From Candidatus Buchananbacteria bacterium (lineage in GTDB: Bacteria; Patescibacteriota; Patescibacteriia; CAIXNZ01), in assembly GCA_014729025.1 (NCBI GenBank), contig WJKP01000033.1, forward strand, positions 1 through 32,423: a DNA stretch of 32,423 bases. The letters run 5' to 3'. Every line of letters begins with the position of its first letter. The stretch's first letter is position 1. Below the pieces are notes generated by a model that saw only the letters and a list, made by a program, of their open reading frames with translations, searched no databases and was not told the DNA's origin. The position numbers were made by a program, and so were the translations under genes. Shown here piece after piece: positions 16,487 through 25,711 of this stretch.

Positions 16487-17455
16487 TATTTGCGCAATAA
16501 ATAAGTCAAATAATAATTTTGGCTTAGTTGAAGAAGTTTTAATTTGTAGATCAATATTTAAAAGTAATTGATAAATGTTTTTTAATTGATTTAAAGTGAA
16601 ATTTTGGGCTTGAGATAAAGCTTTCTGAGCAACAAACGGATGAATTTTTAATTCTTTGGCAATTTGATCTTTGGTCAATGATTGATTATTATTTTGTAAA
16701 TCTTTGATTAAAAGTAAAATTTTAAATTGCCTTATCAGCATGGAAAGTAAATAAATTTCATTGGCGCCTGAATTTATTTGATCAGAGATAAGCTTTAAGG
16801 CTTGTTTTTTATTTTTATTGCCTAAAGAATCAATTAATTTAAAAATATCGTCATCATATTTAGCTTTGACAAGTTTTTCAATCTCAGTAGGTGTAATTTG
16901 TTTAGTTTGGCAATAATTTACTAATTTTTCAATTTCACTAGTTAATTGCCATAAATCATTACCAACCATGGCAGCCAGTTTTGTGATCGCTGTTTTTTCA
17001 ATTTGTGCTTGTCTTTTTTTTATTTCTTTATCAATCCAGGCATTTAATTGACCAGTTGATAAAGGCTTGAATTCCTCAGCAAATTTTTCTTTAATTAAAC
17101 GATCCCAAAGCGCATTTTTGGTTCTTGATTTAGAGTGATTGGTTGCTTCCCAAAAAATTATAATATTATTTTGATCCGGCTGTTTTGATTCATGGTTTAA
17201 TAATTCAACAATTTCTTTTTGAATATTTTTTGATTTATTGTCAGAAATTAAATTTTTAATAATTACCATTCGTTTACGAGCTAAAAAGGGGGAAGCTTTG
17301 ACCTGCTGATTAAATTCTTCAAATTTAAGACCGGCGCCGTCTAAAACAGTTAAATTCATACCAGAAGAATCAACTTCTTTTTGAAACTTATTTTTAATTT
17401 TTTCTAATTTTTGGCTGGAGCGATAAGTATCCTCGCCGTATAAAAAGATGATCAT
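16484..17455 (-). CDS. holA: DNA polymerase III subunit delta
   Basis: MIIFLYGEDTYRSSQKLEKIKNKF, ASPFLARKRMVIIKNL, NDLWQLTSEIEKLVNY, LLSMLIRQFKILLLIKDL, HPFVAQKALSQAQNF. Confidence 0.92.
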   Translation of the reverse strand: MIIFLYGEDTYRSSQKLEKIKNKFQKEVDSSGMNLTVLDGAGLKFEEFNQQVKASPFLARKRMVIIKNLISDNKSKNIQKEIVELLNHESKQPDQNNIIIFWEATNHSKSRTKNALWDRLIKEKFAEEFKPLSTGQLNAWIDKEIKKRQAQIEKTAITKLAAMVGNDLWQLTSEIEKLVNYCQTKQITPTEIEKLVKAKYDDDIFKLIDSLGNKNKKQALKLISDQINSGANEIYLLSMLIRQFKILLLIKDLQNNNQSLTKDQIAKELKIHPFVAQKALSQAQNFTLNQLKNIYQLLLNIDLQIKTSSTKPKLLFDLFIAQI

Positions 17456-17582
17456 AAAGCCTTATGTTCATGGTGAGGTTCTCGAACCATGATTTTGAAT
17501 TATATATTATTGGCACCCTAGAGCCTCAGGGGCTATGAGCAGGTATTTCCATTTTAGCCCATATTCATAAAATACAAAAGTC

Positions 17583-17611
17583 TTGACAAATAAGCAGAAA
17601 TGTGTTAATAT
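17583..17611 (+). promoter_or_regulatory. Promoter TTGACA (17583-17588), 17 nt, TAATAT (17606-17611) for tRNA-Leu
   Basis: Perfect -35, 17-nt spacer, near-consensus -10. Confidence 0.75.
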
Positions 17612-17680
17612 GACAAGTATCTGCGGTAGGCTAATGTTTTGGTCTAGATGCAGAGGAGGTTTTTTAAATAAGTTTTGTGT

Positions 17681-17768
17681 GCGTGAGTGGCGTAATAGGT
17701 AGACGCAGCGGACTTAAAATTCGCTGGCCATAAAGGCCGTACCGGTTCAAGTCCGGTCTTGCGCACCA
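17681..17768 (+). tRNA. tRNA-Leu (TAA), long variable arm, CCA encoded
   Basis: GCGTGAGTGGCGTAATAGGTAGACGCAGCGGACTTAAAATTCGCTGGCCATAAAGGCCGTACCGGTTCAAGTCCGGTCTTGCGCACCA; anticodon loop CTTAAAA. Confidence 0.94.
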
Positions 17769-17777
17769 AACTTTTTT

Positions 17778-17803
17778 GTCAGTACAATGTTGCTGACTTT
17801 TTT
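17778..17803 (+). terminator. Terminator GTCAG...CTGAC + T6 after tRNA-Leu
   Basis: Stem followed by TTTTTTA. Confidence 0.7.
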
Positions 17804-17809
17804 ATTCCA

Positions 17810-17833
17810 AAAAATCGCCTGATGGCGATTTTT
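17810..17833. terminator. Terminator AAAAATCGCC-TGAT-GGCGATTTTT
   Basis: Perfect inverted repeat with A/T tracts. Confidence 0.8.
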
Positions 17834-17852
17834 CAATATTTTTAAATAGCTA

Positions 17853-18398
17853 TTAATTTAATTTATTTATCTCTGTAATTATTTTTTTAATTACTTCTTT
17901 GGCTTTAGCATTTTTATCATTAGTTTGCATTAGGGACATATCAATTGTTATATCTGAGTATTTTTTATATAAAGCCTGTCTTTCCTGATATAATTGTTCA
18001 AAATTTTTATTTTTTAACCCCACAATACCGCGACTTTCAAGATTTCTGATTCTATTTAAAATACGATCATAAGAATCAGCCAAATAAATAACAATTGAAT
18101 TGGCTTTTAAATATTGCATAGCAGCTGGTGAATAAACAACACTACCGCCAGGCGAAATTATTTTATTTTGAATATTGCCTAAACCAATAATAATATTTTT
18201 TTCCAATTCAATAAATTTTTCCTCCCCCAGATTATTTAAAAGTTTTTGTAATTTTTGATTAGTATCTTTTTCAATAACATCATCAGTATCAATAAAATCA
18301 AATTCAAGCAGTTTGGCTAAATTACGGCCAATAAAAGATTTGCCGGCGCCGGCCATGCCGATAAGGGTTATTGATTGTTTGTTAGGTGGTAATTTCAT
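17853..18398 (-). CDS. aroK: Shikimate kinase family P-loop kinase
   Basis: ITLIGMAGAGKSFIGRNLAKLLEFDFIDTDDVIE, GEEKFIELEKNII, ISPGGSVVYSPAAM. Confidence 0.85.
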   Translation of the reverse strand: MKLPPNKQSITLIGMAGAGKSFIGRNLAKLLEFDFIDTDDVIEKDTNQKLQKLLNNLGEEKFIELEKNIIIGLGNIQNKIISPGGSVVYSPAAMQYLKANSIVIYLADSYDRILNRIRNLESRGIVGLKNKNFEQLYQERQALYKKYSDITIDMSLMQTNDKNAKAKEVIKKIITEINKLN

Positions 18399-18495
18399 AT
18401 ATTTTCATAATGACCAATAACCAAATTCCAATAATCAATATAATTATTTACTCCCTCCATTTTGAATATTGGTTATTGTTAATTTATTATTAAAA

Positions 18496-21246
18496 TCAGT
18501 TTAATTCTCCCCAATTCTTGCCAGTTTCAATATCAACTTTGATTGGAGTTTTAAAATGATGATTAACATCCTCCATTTCTTTTTTAACAAATTTAGCTAC
18601 TTTTGACAAGTCGGCTTTTGGTACTTCAAAAATTAATTCATCATGAACTTGTAAAATTAGCTTGGTTTTTGAGCTGATTTCAGGTAGTTTATCATGAATT
18701 TTAATCATAGCCATTTTAATTAAATCAGCAGCAGCGCCTTGGATAGGCATATTAATAGCCATACGTTCTGCTGAGGCGGCGATATGGGGTACACCAGACT
18801 GAATATCGGGCAAATAACGTCTACGGCCAAAGATGGTCTCAACATAACCGTTTTTATGAGCAAAGTCTTTGGTTGCTTCAATGTATTTTTTAATTTTAGG
18901 AAAAGCTTGAAAATATTTATCAATAAATTCTTTAGCTTTTTCTAAAGGAATGCCGGTTCTTAAACTTACGCCTCTGGGGCCCATGCCATACATTATACCA
19001 AAATTAATTTCTTTGGCACTGCGTCTTAAGTCTTTATCAACTTGTTCCGGTTTTAAATTATGAATTTTGGCTGCAGTGATGGTATGAATATCTTGATTTT
19101 GTTTAAAGGCTTTGATCATATTTTTATCATTAGCCAGAGAAGCAACAATGCGTAATTCTATTTGCGAATAATCAGCTGCAATAAATTGATAATCTTTTTC
19201 AGCAATAAAAGCTTGCCGAATTTCTCGTCCAAGTTCGGTTTTTATAGGAATGTTTTGTAAATTTGGATCTGATGAAGATAATCTGCCGGTGGCAGTAATG
19301 GTTTGATTAAAACTAGTATGAATTCTTTTGGTTTTTGGATTAATTAATTTGGGTAAAGAATCAATATAGGTTGTTTTAAGTTTGCTTAGTTCCCTATATT
19401 CTGAAATAAGATCTATTATTTTATGCTGCCCCCGTAATTTTTCCAATTGTTCAGCCGCAGTAGAAAAGCCGGTTTTGGTTTTGCCAATACCTTTTGTGGA
19501 AATGGCTAGTTTATCAAATAAAATTTCTTTTAATTGCATTGGGGAGGCAATATTAAATTCAGTCCCGGCCAGTTTGTAAATTTTTTGGGAAATGTTTTTA
19601 ATTTGTTTGTTTATTTTTTGGCTTAATTTTTGTAAAAATTGTTGGTTAATTTTTATGCCGTTATATTCCATTTCAATTAATATTGGTACTAAAGGCATTT
19701 CTATTTCTTGCAATAATTTATTTAATTTTTCGTCGCTTATTTTTTTATTTAAAAGTTTAAATAACCGCCAAGTATAATCAGCGTCTTCACATGAATAATT
19801 AGCCAGTTTTTCTAAAGGAACTTGAGTTATTTTTAATTTTTTTTGTTCAGTTACTTCATTATAAGAAATCATTTGATGGCCGAGTTCGGTAAAAACCAGA
19901 TTATCCAGGCCATGAGCTCTTGAGCCGGGAGCCAATAAGTATGAAGCTAACATTGTATCAAAAAATAAATTGTTTACTTTTATATTTTGGTTTAATAAAA
20001 TTTCACTATCAAATTTTAAATTATGTCCAATTTTTTCTATTTGAGGATTTTCCAAAAAAGGTTGGAGTTTTATTAGCCAATCTTTTTTTATTTTAATATT
20101 TTCAAAAAGTCCCTCGCCTTGGATTTCAGCAATAGGCACATAATAAGCTTGGTTAGCTTGCCAGCAAAAACTTATTCCCAGTAATTGGTCGGCAAAAGGA
20201 TCCAAGCCTGTTGTTTCCGTGTCAAAAGCAAATGCTTTTTGTTTTTTTAATTTTTGTAAAAAACCATCTAATTCTTTTTCGGTTTTTATTAATAAATAAT
20301 TTTGCTTTTGATTTATTTTTTCAAAATCAGTTTTATCAGGACTTGTTGCTTGTTTATTGTTAAGATCAGGCAATTTATTGGCTAGGCTGGCAAATTGATA
20401 TTCTTGTAATAAATCTATTACTGCTTGTTTGTCATAAGATTTTATTTTAGACTCTGTTAATTTAAATTTTATAGGCGCTTCTTGGTTAATTGTGGCCAGC
20501 TTTTGACTTAGGTAAGCTTGTTCTTTATCTTGAATTAATTTTTGTCTGACAGAATCTTTAATTTTAGTTGAATCAATATTTTTATAAATATTATCCAAAG
20601 TTTTAAATTCATTTAAAAGTAAAATAGCTGTTTTTTCGCCAACACCCTTAACTCCCGGGATGTTATCAGAAGGGTCACCTTTTAAAGCTTTAAAATCAAT
20701 AATTTGTTCTGGTTTTAGTCCTTCATATTTTTGTTTAACCGTTTGAGGGTCATAGATAATTGTGTCAGAAATACCTCGTTTTAAACCATACATCTTGGTA
20801 TTATTATCCACTAATTGTAATAAATCCAAATCACCTGAAACAATAATGGTTTCTATGTTTGCTTTATTAATTTCGGGTAAATTACAAATCGTACCAATTA
20901 AATCATCAGCTTCATAATTATCAATTTCATAAACAGGCACATGGAATAATTTTAATAACTTTTTAATTTTAGGGGTTTGTTCATAAAGTTCGGGCGGAGC
21001 AGCTTCTCTTTGTGCTTTATATTCAGTATAAATTTCATCACGAAAAGTTTTTCTGGCTTTATCAAAGGTTACAGCAACATAATCAGGTTTTAATTCCCGT
21101 AAAGCTTTTAAAAAAATAGTAGTAAAACCATAAACAGCATTAACCAATTCCCCATCCTTAGTGGTTAAAGGAGGCAAGGCGTGAAAAGCTCGGTGAATTA
21201 AGGCATGTCCGTCAACTAACATTAATTTTTGTTTTGTTTGTGACAT
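18496..21246 (-). CDS. polA: DNA polymerase I with 5'-3' exonuclease, 3'-5' exonuclease and polymerase domains
   Basis: N-terminal FEN domain; FAFDTETTGLDP; LRRSAKEINFGIMYGMGPRGVSLRTGI; QVHDELIFEVP. Start set at MSQTKQKLMLVDGHAL. Confidence 0.97.
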   Translation of the reverse strand: MSQTKQKLMLVDGHALIHRAFHALPPLTTKDGELVNAVYGFTTIFLKALRELKPDYVAVTFDKARKTFRDEIYTEYKAQREAAPPELYEQTPKIKKLLKLFHVPVYEIDNYEADDLIGTICNLPEINKANIETIIVSGDLDLLQLVDNNTKMYGLKRGISDTIIYDPQTVKQKYEGLKPEQIIDFKALKGDPSDNIPGVKGVGEKTAILLLNEFKTLDNIYKNIDSTKIKDSVRQKLIQDKEQAYLSQKLATINQEAPIKFKLTESKIKSYDKQAVIDLLQEYQFASLANKLPDLNNKQATSPDKTDFEKINQKQNYLLIKTEKELDGFLQKLKKQKAFAFDTETTGLDPFADQLLGISFCWQANQAYYVPIAEIQGEGLFENIKIKKDWLIKLQPFLENPQIEKIGHNLKFDSEILLNQNIKVNNLFFDTMLASYLLAPGSRAHGLDNLVFTELGHQMISYNEVTEQKKLKITQVPLEKLANYSCEDADYTWRLFKLLNKKISDEKLNKLLQEIEMPLVPILIEMEYNGIKINQQFLQKLSQKINKQIKNISQKIYKLAGTEFNIASPMQLKEILFDKLAISTKGIGKTKTGFSTAAEQLEKLRGQHKIIDLISEYRELSKLKTTYIDSLPKLINPKTKRIHTSFNQTITATGRLSSSDPNLQNIPIKTELGREIRQAFIAEKDYQFIAADYSQIELRIVASLANDKNMIKAFKQNQDIHTITAAKIHNLKPEQVDKDLRRSAKEINFGIMYGMGPRGVSLRTGIPLEKAKEFIDKYFQAFPKIKKYIEATKDFAHKNGYVETIFGRRRYLPDIQSGVPHIAASAERMAINMPIQGAAADLIKMAMIKIHDKLPEISSKTKLILQVHDELIFEVPKADLSKVAKFVKKEMEDVNHHFKTPIKVDIETGKNWGELN

Positions 21247-21266
21247 ATAAAATAATCTTATCATTT

Positions 21267-22070
21267 TTATGCTTTTGTTTCCATTAAATTTCTAATATAG
21301 GAATTCAAATCTATTTTTTTTGTATAATTTTGTAAAAATTGGAATAAATTAGCAAAGATATTTGATAGTAATTTATTTTTTATAAAAATAACGCTTTCGT
21401 TTTCATAATTAAGAATAATAATCATCTCATTATGTATTATTAAATCGGCATTAAAATCAATGAATTCATCTGCAATTAAATAATTTATCATAGGTCTACC
21501 TAAATGAGATTTGAGTTCTTTTTTTGATAGTTTATCAAAGTACGACATGATGCTTTGAGCTGCAATTACTTCCATGATAATGCCTGATTTTTTCAATCTT
21601 TTATGAAATTCCAGGGTAAATTGTTTAGGAAAATTTTCGGTTTGATATTTGGCTGAAGCGACACATTGAATATAGTAGACTCTGTAAGCTGGATTAAATT
21701 TTAAAATTTTATTGGCAGCTTCAAGGATTTTTTCTTTGCCTCTAAAAATTTCTACAATAATAGATTTATCTTCAATTTTACCAATTATTTCAGAATAAAA
21801 ATCTAAATTATCAATTAAACCTCTAAATTTTGACGCTAAATCAGAATCTTCAGTTCTTTGCCATTCAAAATGATTTTGAACTTTAATTTTTTTTACAAAC
21901 CCCCTTTGTTTTAGATTTTTCAAATAAAATTCAACACTTGTTCTGGGGATTAAGGTTAATTTAGCTAAAGAGGTGATTTTTATTGATTTTTTAGTGCTGA
22001 GATTATTTAAGATTTTTACTTCTTTATCAGAAAGGTTTAAGACTTTTTTATTGTTAGTAGAAAGTTTCAT
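21267..22070 (-). CDS. TrmB-like transcriptional regulator (wHTH)
   Basis: LSDKEVKILNNLSTKKSIKITSLAKLTLIPRTSVEFYLKNLKQRGFVKKIKVQNHFEW plus C-terminal effector-like domain; start at MKLSTNNKK. Confidence 0.75.
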   Translation of the reverse strand: MKLSTNNKKVLNLSDKEVKILNNLSTKKSIKITSLAKLTLIPRTSVEFYLKNLKQRGFVKKIKVQNHFEWQRTEDSDLASKFRGLIDNLDFYSEIIGKIEDKSIIVEIFRGKEKILEAANKILKFNPAYRVYYIQCVASAKYQTENFPKQFTLEFHKRLKKSGIIMEVIAAQSIMSYFDKLSKKELKSHLGRPMINYLIADEFIDFNADLIIHNEMIIILNYENESVIFIKNKLLSNIFANLFQFLQNYTKKIDLNSYIRNLMETKA

Positions 22071-22077
22071 ATTATAA

Positions 22078-22106
22078 ATAATAATAAATGACAAAAATAT
22101 TGTCAA
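22078..22106 (-). promoter_or_regulatory. Promoter TTGACA (22106-22101), 17 nt, TATTAT for the regulator gene
   Basis: Perfect -35 and 5/6 -10 with 17-nt spacing on the minus strand; divergent from the 22233 operon. Confidence 0.6.
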
Positions 22107-22165
22107 TTTTTTTAATTAATATTTATTTAAGGTTAGCCTAAAAATAAATTTTGACATATTTAATA

Positions 22166-22193
22166 TTGTTTGAAAAGTTTAATAATATATAAT
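22166..22193 (+). promoter_or_regulatory. Candidate promoter TTGTTT, 16 nt, TATAAT (22188-22193)
   Basis: Consensus -10 upstream of the GGAGGGG RBS and the ORF at 22233. Confidence 0.45.
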
Positions 22194-22232
22194 TAATATA
22201 AATTCTGTTTAAGAACAAAAAGGAGGGGAAAA

Positions 22233-22763
22233 ATGGTTGATGATATGGATATTTATGAGAGTATTATTAGAGATGGTTTTGAAATAGGTAAAGAAAAAAG
22301 GAAAAAAAGAGAAGAAGCAATTGCTTTAGAAAAGAAAAAAGAATTAGAGCAAGAAGAAAAAGACAAGGAAGAAAAAAAACGTATGAATAATAGGTTTGCT
22401 CATATATTTTTTTTAGAGCTTCAATTGGCAATAAGTGAACAAATTTCTTTTAATAAAAAAGGCTCAATAAAAATATATCTAATGTCATATCCTTGCGGTG
22501 ATCGTTATACTCAACGAAAGTGTTTTTGCTGGATATCAGAATATGGGATTAATAAATACAAAAAAAGAAATTATGCCCCTGAGGGTATACGTGAGTATAA
22601 TCTAAATTTTGAGGAGGTGAGTGATACAATACAACGAAGGCTTAAAAAATTGGGAATCAAGTTTGAAATTAAGAAATGTAAAGCTTATAAATTTTTTTGC
22701 ACTCATAGTGTTGATGTGACTTCTGAAAAAGTTTTTATTCTTGACCTTGAATCTTGTTTGTAA
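22233..22763 (+). CDS. Hypothetical protein, charged coiled-coil N-terminus, Cys-containing C-terminal domain
   Basis: Strong RBS (AAAGGAGGGG) before ATG; no recognised family. Confidence 0.7.
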   Translation: MVDDMDIYESIIRDGFEIGKEKRKKREEAIALEKKKELEQEEKDKEEKKRMNNRFAHIFFLELQLAISEQISFNKKGSIKIYLMSYPCGDRYTQRKCFCWISEYGINKYKKRNYAPEGIREYNLNFEEVSDTIQRRLKKLGIKFEIKKCKAYKFFCTHSVDVTSEKVFILDLESCL

Positions 22764-22777
22764 AAAAGGAGGAAAAA

Positions 22778-22966
22778 ATGAAAAATTTAACACCCCAGGA
22801 ATTTAAGTGTATTGTAGGCAGTTGCCCGCAAGTTTATGAGCTTGATGACATGACCTTGTTGGTAATTGGCAAAAAATCAACAGAGCTTCCAGCGGACGTC
22901 AAAATAGCAAAGGATGAACAAGCGATCACAATTTCCAGAGAGTTAGTAAAAAAATCTCTGGAGTAA
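22778..22966 (+). CDS. Small 62-aa protein MKNLTPQEFKCIVGSCPQVYELDDMTLLVIGKKSTELPADVKIAKDEQAITISRELVKKSLE
   Basis: AAGGAGG RBS; start moved from 22754 to the ATG at 22778; terminator directly downstream. Confidence 0.7.
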   Translation: MKNLTPQEFKCIVGSCPQVYELDDMTLLVIGKKSTELPADVKIAKDEQAITISRELVKKSLE

Positions 22967-22971
22967 CTTTA

Positions 22972-23004
22972 AGGGGGCGAGAATTCAGCTCGTCCCCTTT
23001 TTTT
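22972..23004 (+). terminator. Terminator GGGGGCGAG...CTCGTCCCC + T7
   Basis: GC-rich stem and T-run. Confidence 0.88.
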
Positions 23005-23042
23005 GATATAATAAAGTTAAATTAAAAATTAATAAGTTTATA

Positions 23043-24512
23043 ATGTTGAGAATTAAAAATTATAAGGATTTTAAATATTTTTTGCAGGACAAATTAGACA
23101 CTAAAGGGGTTATTTTTGGTGTAGGCGTAACCTCTTTTATGCGTTTTTTTCCTTCTTTATTTGTAAAAAATTTTAAAATAATTTGTTTTAAGGATTCCAA
23201 AGATAATCAAGTATTAGAAAAATATTTAGATGAAATTTTTATTTTGAAAAAAAGACGGCCGACTTTAAAATTACCTTTTACCAATACCAATAATATTTTA
23301 AGGAATAAAACCGTTCAAAATTATATCAAGTCACATAAAGGTAAAAAATATTTATTTTTATATAAAGCTGATAAAAATATTACCAAAGCAATTAAAGGTT
23401 TAAATGTTAAATTAATTGCCAATAGAGCTCATTTAAATAAATTATTTGAAAATAAAGTTAATTTTCGCAGGCAATTAATTCGCGCCGGTTTGCAGCCCGT
23501 GCCCGGTCAAATAATGAAGTTTTCCGAATTTCAAAAACCAGAATATGATTTTGATTTTTTTGTTAATAAATACGGCCCTAAATTTGTTTTGCAATTGCCT
23601 GATTTTCGTTTGGGTGGCGGAAAGGGCACTTTATTTATTGATTCAAAACGAAAATTTAACGAGTTTAAGAAAAAAATCGAATCCGGGATTTATAAGAGAA
23701 AAGAATTACAAACAATCAATATTACCAAATTTATTGAAGGCAAATCATGTTCAATTGCCTGTTGTGCGACTAAATACGGTACATTGGTTTCTGGTATCCA
23801 ACAGCAAATAATGGATATACCGCAAGTGATTGCCAAGAAAAAAGGCAATGGTGTTTTTGTAGGCCACGTATTTGGTTTGAAATTCAACCCCAGTATAAAT
23901 AAGCAAGCCAGGGAAATGGGTGAAAAATTTGGTAAGTATATGTATAGTAAAGGTTATAAAGGAATTTTTGGCTTAGATATTATTATTAATCAAAAGGAAA
24001 ATAAAGTTTACCCGATTGAATGTAATGCGCGTTATACTGGCGCTTTCCCTATGATTTCAATGCTATGCATGAAATATAAGATTATTCCTTTGGATTTTTT
24101 CCATTTTTTAGAATTTTTAAAAATTCCCTATAAAATCAATGTTAAGGAATTAAATAAAAAATATCAAAAGCAGATCAAGGGTAGTCATCTTATCCTTTCC
24201 AATACGCGTGATTATTCGATTGAAGTTAAAAATGAATTAGAAGTCGGGACTTATCGATATCAAAAAAATAAAATAAAATATTTATCAGATAATATTTTTT
24301 ATGATGATTTAAAAACTGCCAATGATTTTGTTTTGGTTGATGGTGTGCCTAAAAAAGGTCAAAAAATAAAAAAATGGAGCCGAACAGCTCGTATTGTCCA
24401 CGTTTTATTTAATGCTGATATTTTAAAAGCCAATGATAAAGAATTAAAAGATAAATATTTAAATATTGTTTACGCAATTTATAAGGCTATGTTTGGGAAA
24501 AAACAACCATAA
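23043..24512 (+). CDS. ATP-grasp ligase (carboxylate-amine/peptide ligase-like), 489 aa
   Basis: KFVLQLPDFRLGGGKGTLFI, NITKFIEGKSCSIACCATKYGTLVSGIQQQ, GIFGLDIIINQKENKVYPIECNARYTGAFPM. Confidence 0.85.
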   Translation: MLRIKNYKDFKYFLQDKLDTKGVIFGVGVTSFMRFFPSLFVKNFKIICFKDSKDNQVLEKYLDEIFILKKRRPTLKLPFTNTNNILRNKTVQNYIKSHKGKKYLFLYKADKNITKAIKGLNVKLIANRAHLNKLFENKVNFRRQLIRAGLQPVPGQIMKFSEFQKPEYDFDFFVNKYGPKFVLQLPDFRLGGGKGTLFIDSKRKFNEFKKKIESGIYKRKELQTINITKFIEGKSCSIACCATKYGTLVSGIQQQIMDIPQVIAKKKGNGVFVGHVFGLKFNPSINKQAREMGEKFGKYMYSKGYKGIFGLDIIINQKENKVYPIECNARYTGAFPMISMLCMKYKIIPLDFFHFLEFLKIPYKINVKELNKKYQKQIKGSHLILSNTRDYSIEVKNELEVGTYRYQKNKIKYLSDNIFYDDLKTANDFVLVDGVPKKGQKIKKWSRTARIVHVLFNADILKANDKELKDKYLNIVYAIYKAMFGKKQP

Positions 24513-24514
24513 AT

Positions 24515-25021
24515 ATGGTAAAATCTCAAATTAAAACAGATAAAATTATTCGCGATTTTTTAGATGATAGTCAGATAAAAACATTTCAAGATGTAGTTAA
24601 TTTAAAAAATAAAATTCTAAAATCATTAGAATTTAGGTCATATAATCAGAAAACAAAAAAACATGCAGATAGCATTCAGTGGCAAAGGACAGCTTCACAA
24701 ATTTTAAAAGACGGCTATGTTTACAAGGGTAAAGCTTGTTCTGATTTGGCTATAGTTTTTTTAGCTTTATGTAAAACAGCAGGACTTGAATCAAGATTAG
24801 TGAAATTAATTAGCCTTGATAATAAACAGACGCATTCAATTGCTGAATTTAAGTTTAATGGATATTGGTATCGAATTGATCCGTCAGTACAAGATTCAAT
24901 TCCTTTTAAAGGTGCTTTGACTAAAAAATCAATTTGGAATAAAAGATTCAAGGTTTATAAAAAAGGCAGGGATGTATGGGAATTAGGTTTGTCTAATATT
25001 GAGGATGAGAAGAATATTTGA
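24515..25021 (+). CDS. Transglutaminase-like (papain-fold) protein
   Basis: Putative Cys-His-Asp triad in KGKACSDLAIVFLALCKTAGLESRLV, QTHSIAEFKFNGYWYRIDPS; 2 nt downstream of the ATP-grasp gene. Confidence 0.8.
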   Translation: MVKSQIKTDKIIRDFLDDSQIKTFQDVVNLKNKILKSLEFRSYNQKTKKHADSIQWQRTASQILKDGYVYKGKACSDLAIVFLALCKTAGLESRLVKLISLDNKQTHSIAEFKFNGYWYRIDPSVQDSIPFKGALTKKSIWNKRFKVYKKGRDVWELGLSNIEDEKNI

Positions 25022-25081
25022 TAATAAAAAGCCCTTTCGTCTTAGCTATTCGTTGCAATTCAAACTACAGCGGACAAGCCT

Positions 25082-25108
25082 GAATTCCGTGGGGAATTAA
25101 TTTTTTAT
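25082..25108 (+). terminator. Candidate terminator AATTCC-GTGG-GGAATT + T-run
   Basis: Short stem then TTTTTTATTT between convergent operons. Confidence 0.45.
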
Positions 25109-25114
25109 TTAAAT

Positions 25115-25711
25115 TTACCATTTTAGGATAGACCAATTACCATTGGATTCTTTTTGAAAGATTATGCCTAAAGATCTTCTTTCATAACCTACTTGCATGC
25201 CTGCAGTACAATAAGCTTTATCTTCAATGTCTTCTTCCTCACATTTTGCTAAAGTATCGGATAATGCTTGGGCAAAATCTTTTAGTGTTAAATTTCGGTT
25301 TTTAAATAATTCTATCTCTGATTTAAACTCTTGTTTTTTTTCAGAAGAAATAAAAGTTAATGTTTTTTCTAGATCATTATTTTTAGCGGCGGTAATAAAG
25401 CCTTTCCAGGTTTGATATATTTGTTTTGTTTCAGAATTATTCTGATCGGAAAATATATCTGTACCATAATCAGCAAAACGCCAACATCCTTCTTCATAAA
25501 CAAAAAGAAAAGTTTCATTTGAATTTTTAGAATTAAAATATAATTTATTATTTTCTTTAACGCTTGAAAATTTTTCATTTAATTCATCTTGCATGGTTTG
25601 ATAAGTCTGGCTGTCAGTCATTCGCCCCTTGTTGCTGGTAAGGTAATAACGGTTAAAAAAGTTTGTTAATTCACTAGAAGCATTTGCTGAAAACCAATAA
25701 AAATTTTTCAT
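25115..25711 (-). CDS. Hypothetical protein (DUF4878/NTF2-like layout possible)
   Basis: 198 aa; overlaps the upstream ORF by 4 nt (ATGA-type coupling); repeated polar KxxWxGFxxAAKNNDLEKTLTFISS segment. Confidence 0.65.
   Translation of the reverse strand: MKNFYWFSANASSELTNFFNRYYLTSNKGRMTDSQTYQTMQDELNEKFSSVKENNKLYFNSKNSNETFLFVYEEGCWRFADYGTDIFSDQNNSETKQIYQTWKGFITAAKNNDLEKTLTFISSEKKQEFKSEIELFKNRNLTLKDFAQALSDTLAKCEEEDIEDKAYCTAGMQVGYERRSLGIIFQKESNGNWSILKW

Noticed and set aside
18720-19777. Short ORFs 18720-18923 (-), 19382-19579 (+), 19592-19777 (+)
   Set aside because: Lie within polA in other frames or antisense; no RBS or family similarity.
23545-23887. ORFs at 23545-23811 (+) and 23690-23887 (-)
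   Set aside because: Out-of-frame or antisense within the ATP-grasp gene.
24721-25578. ORFs at 24721-24951 (-), 25227-25415 (+), 25369-25578 (-)
   Set aside because: Antisense or out-of-frame within better-supported genes.
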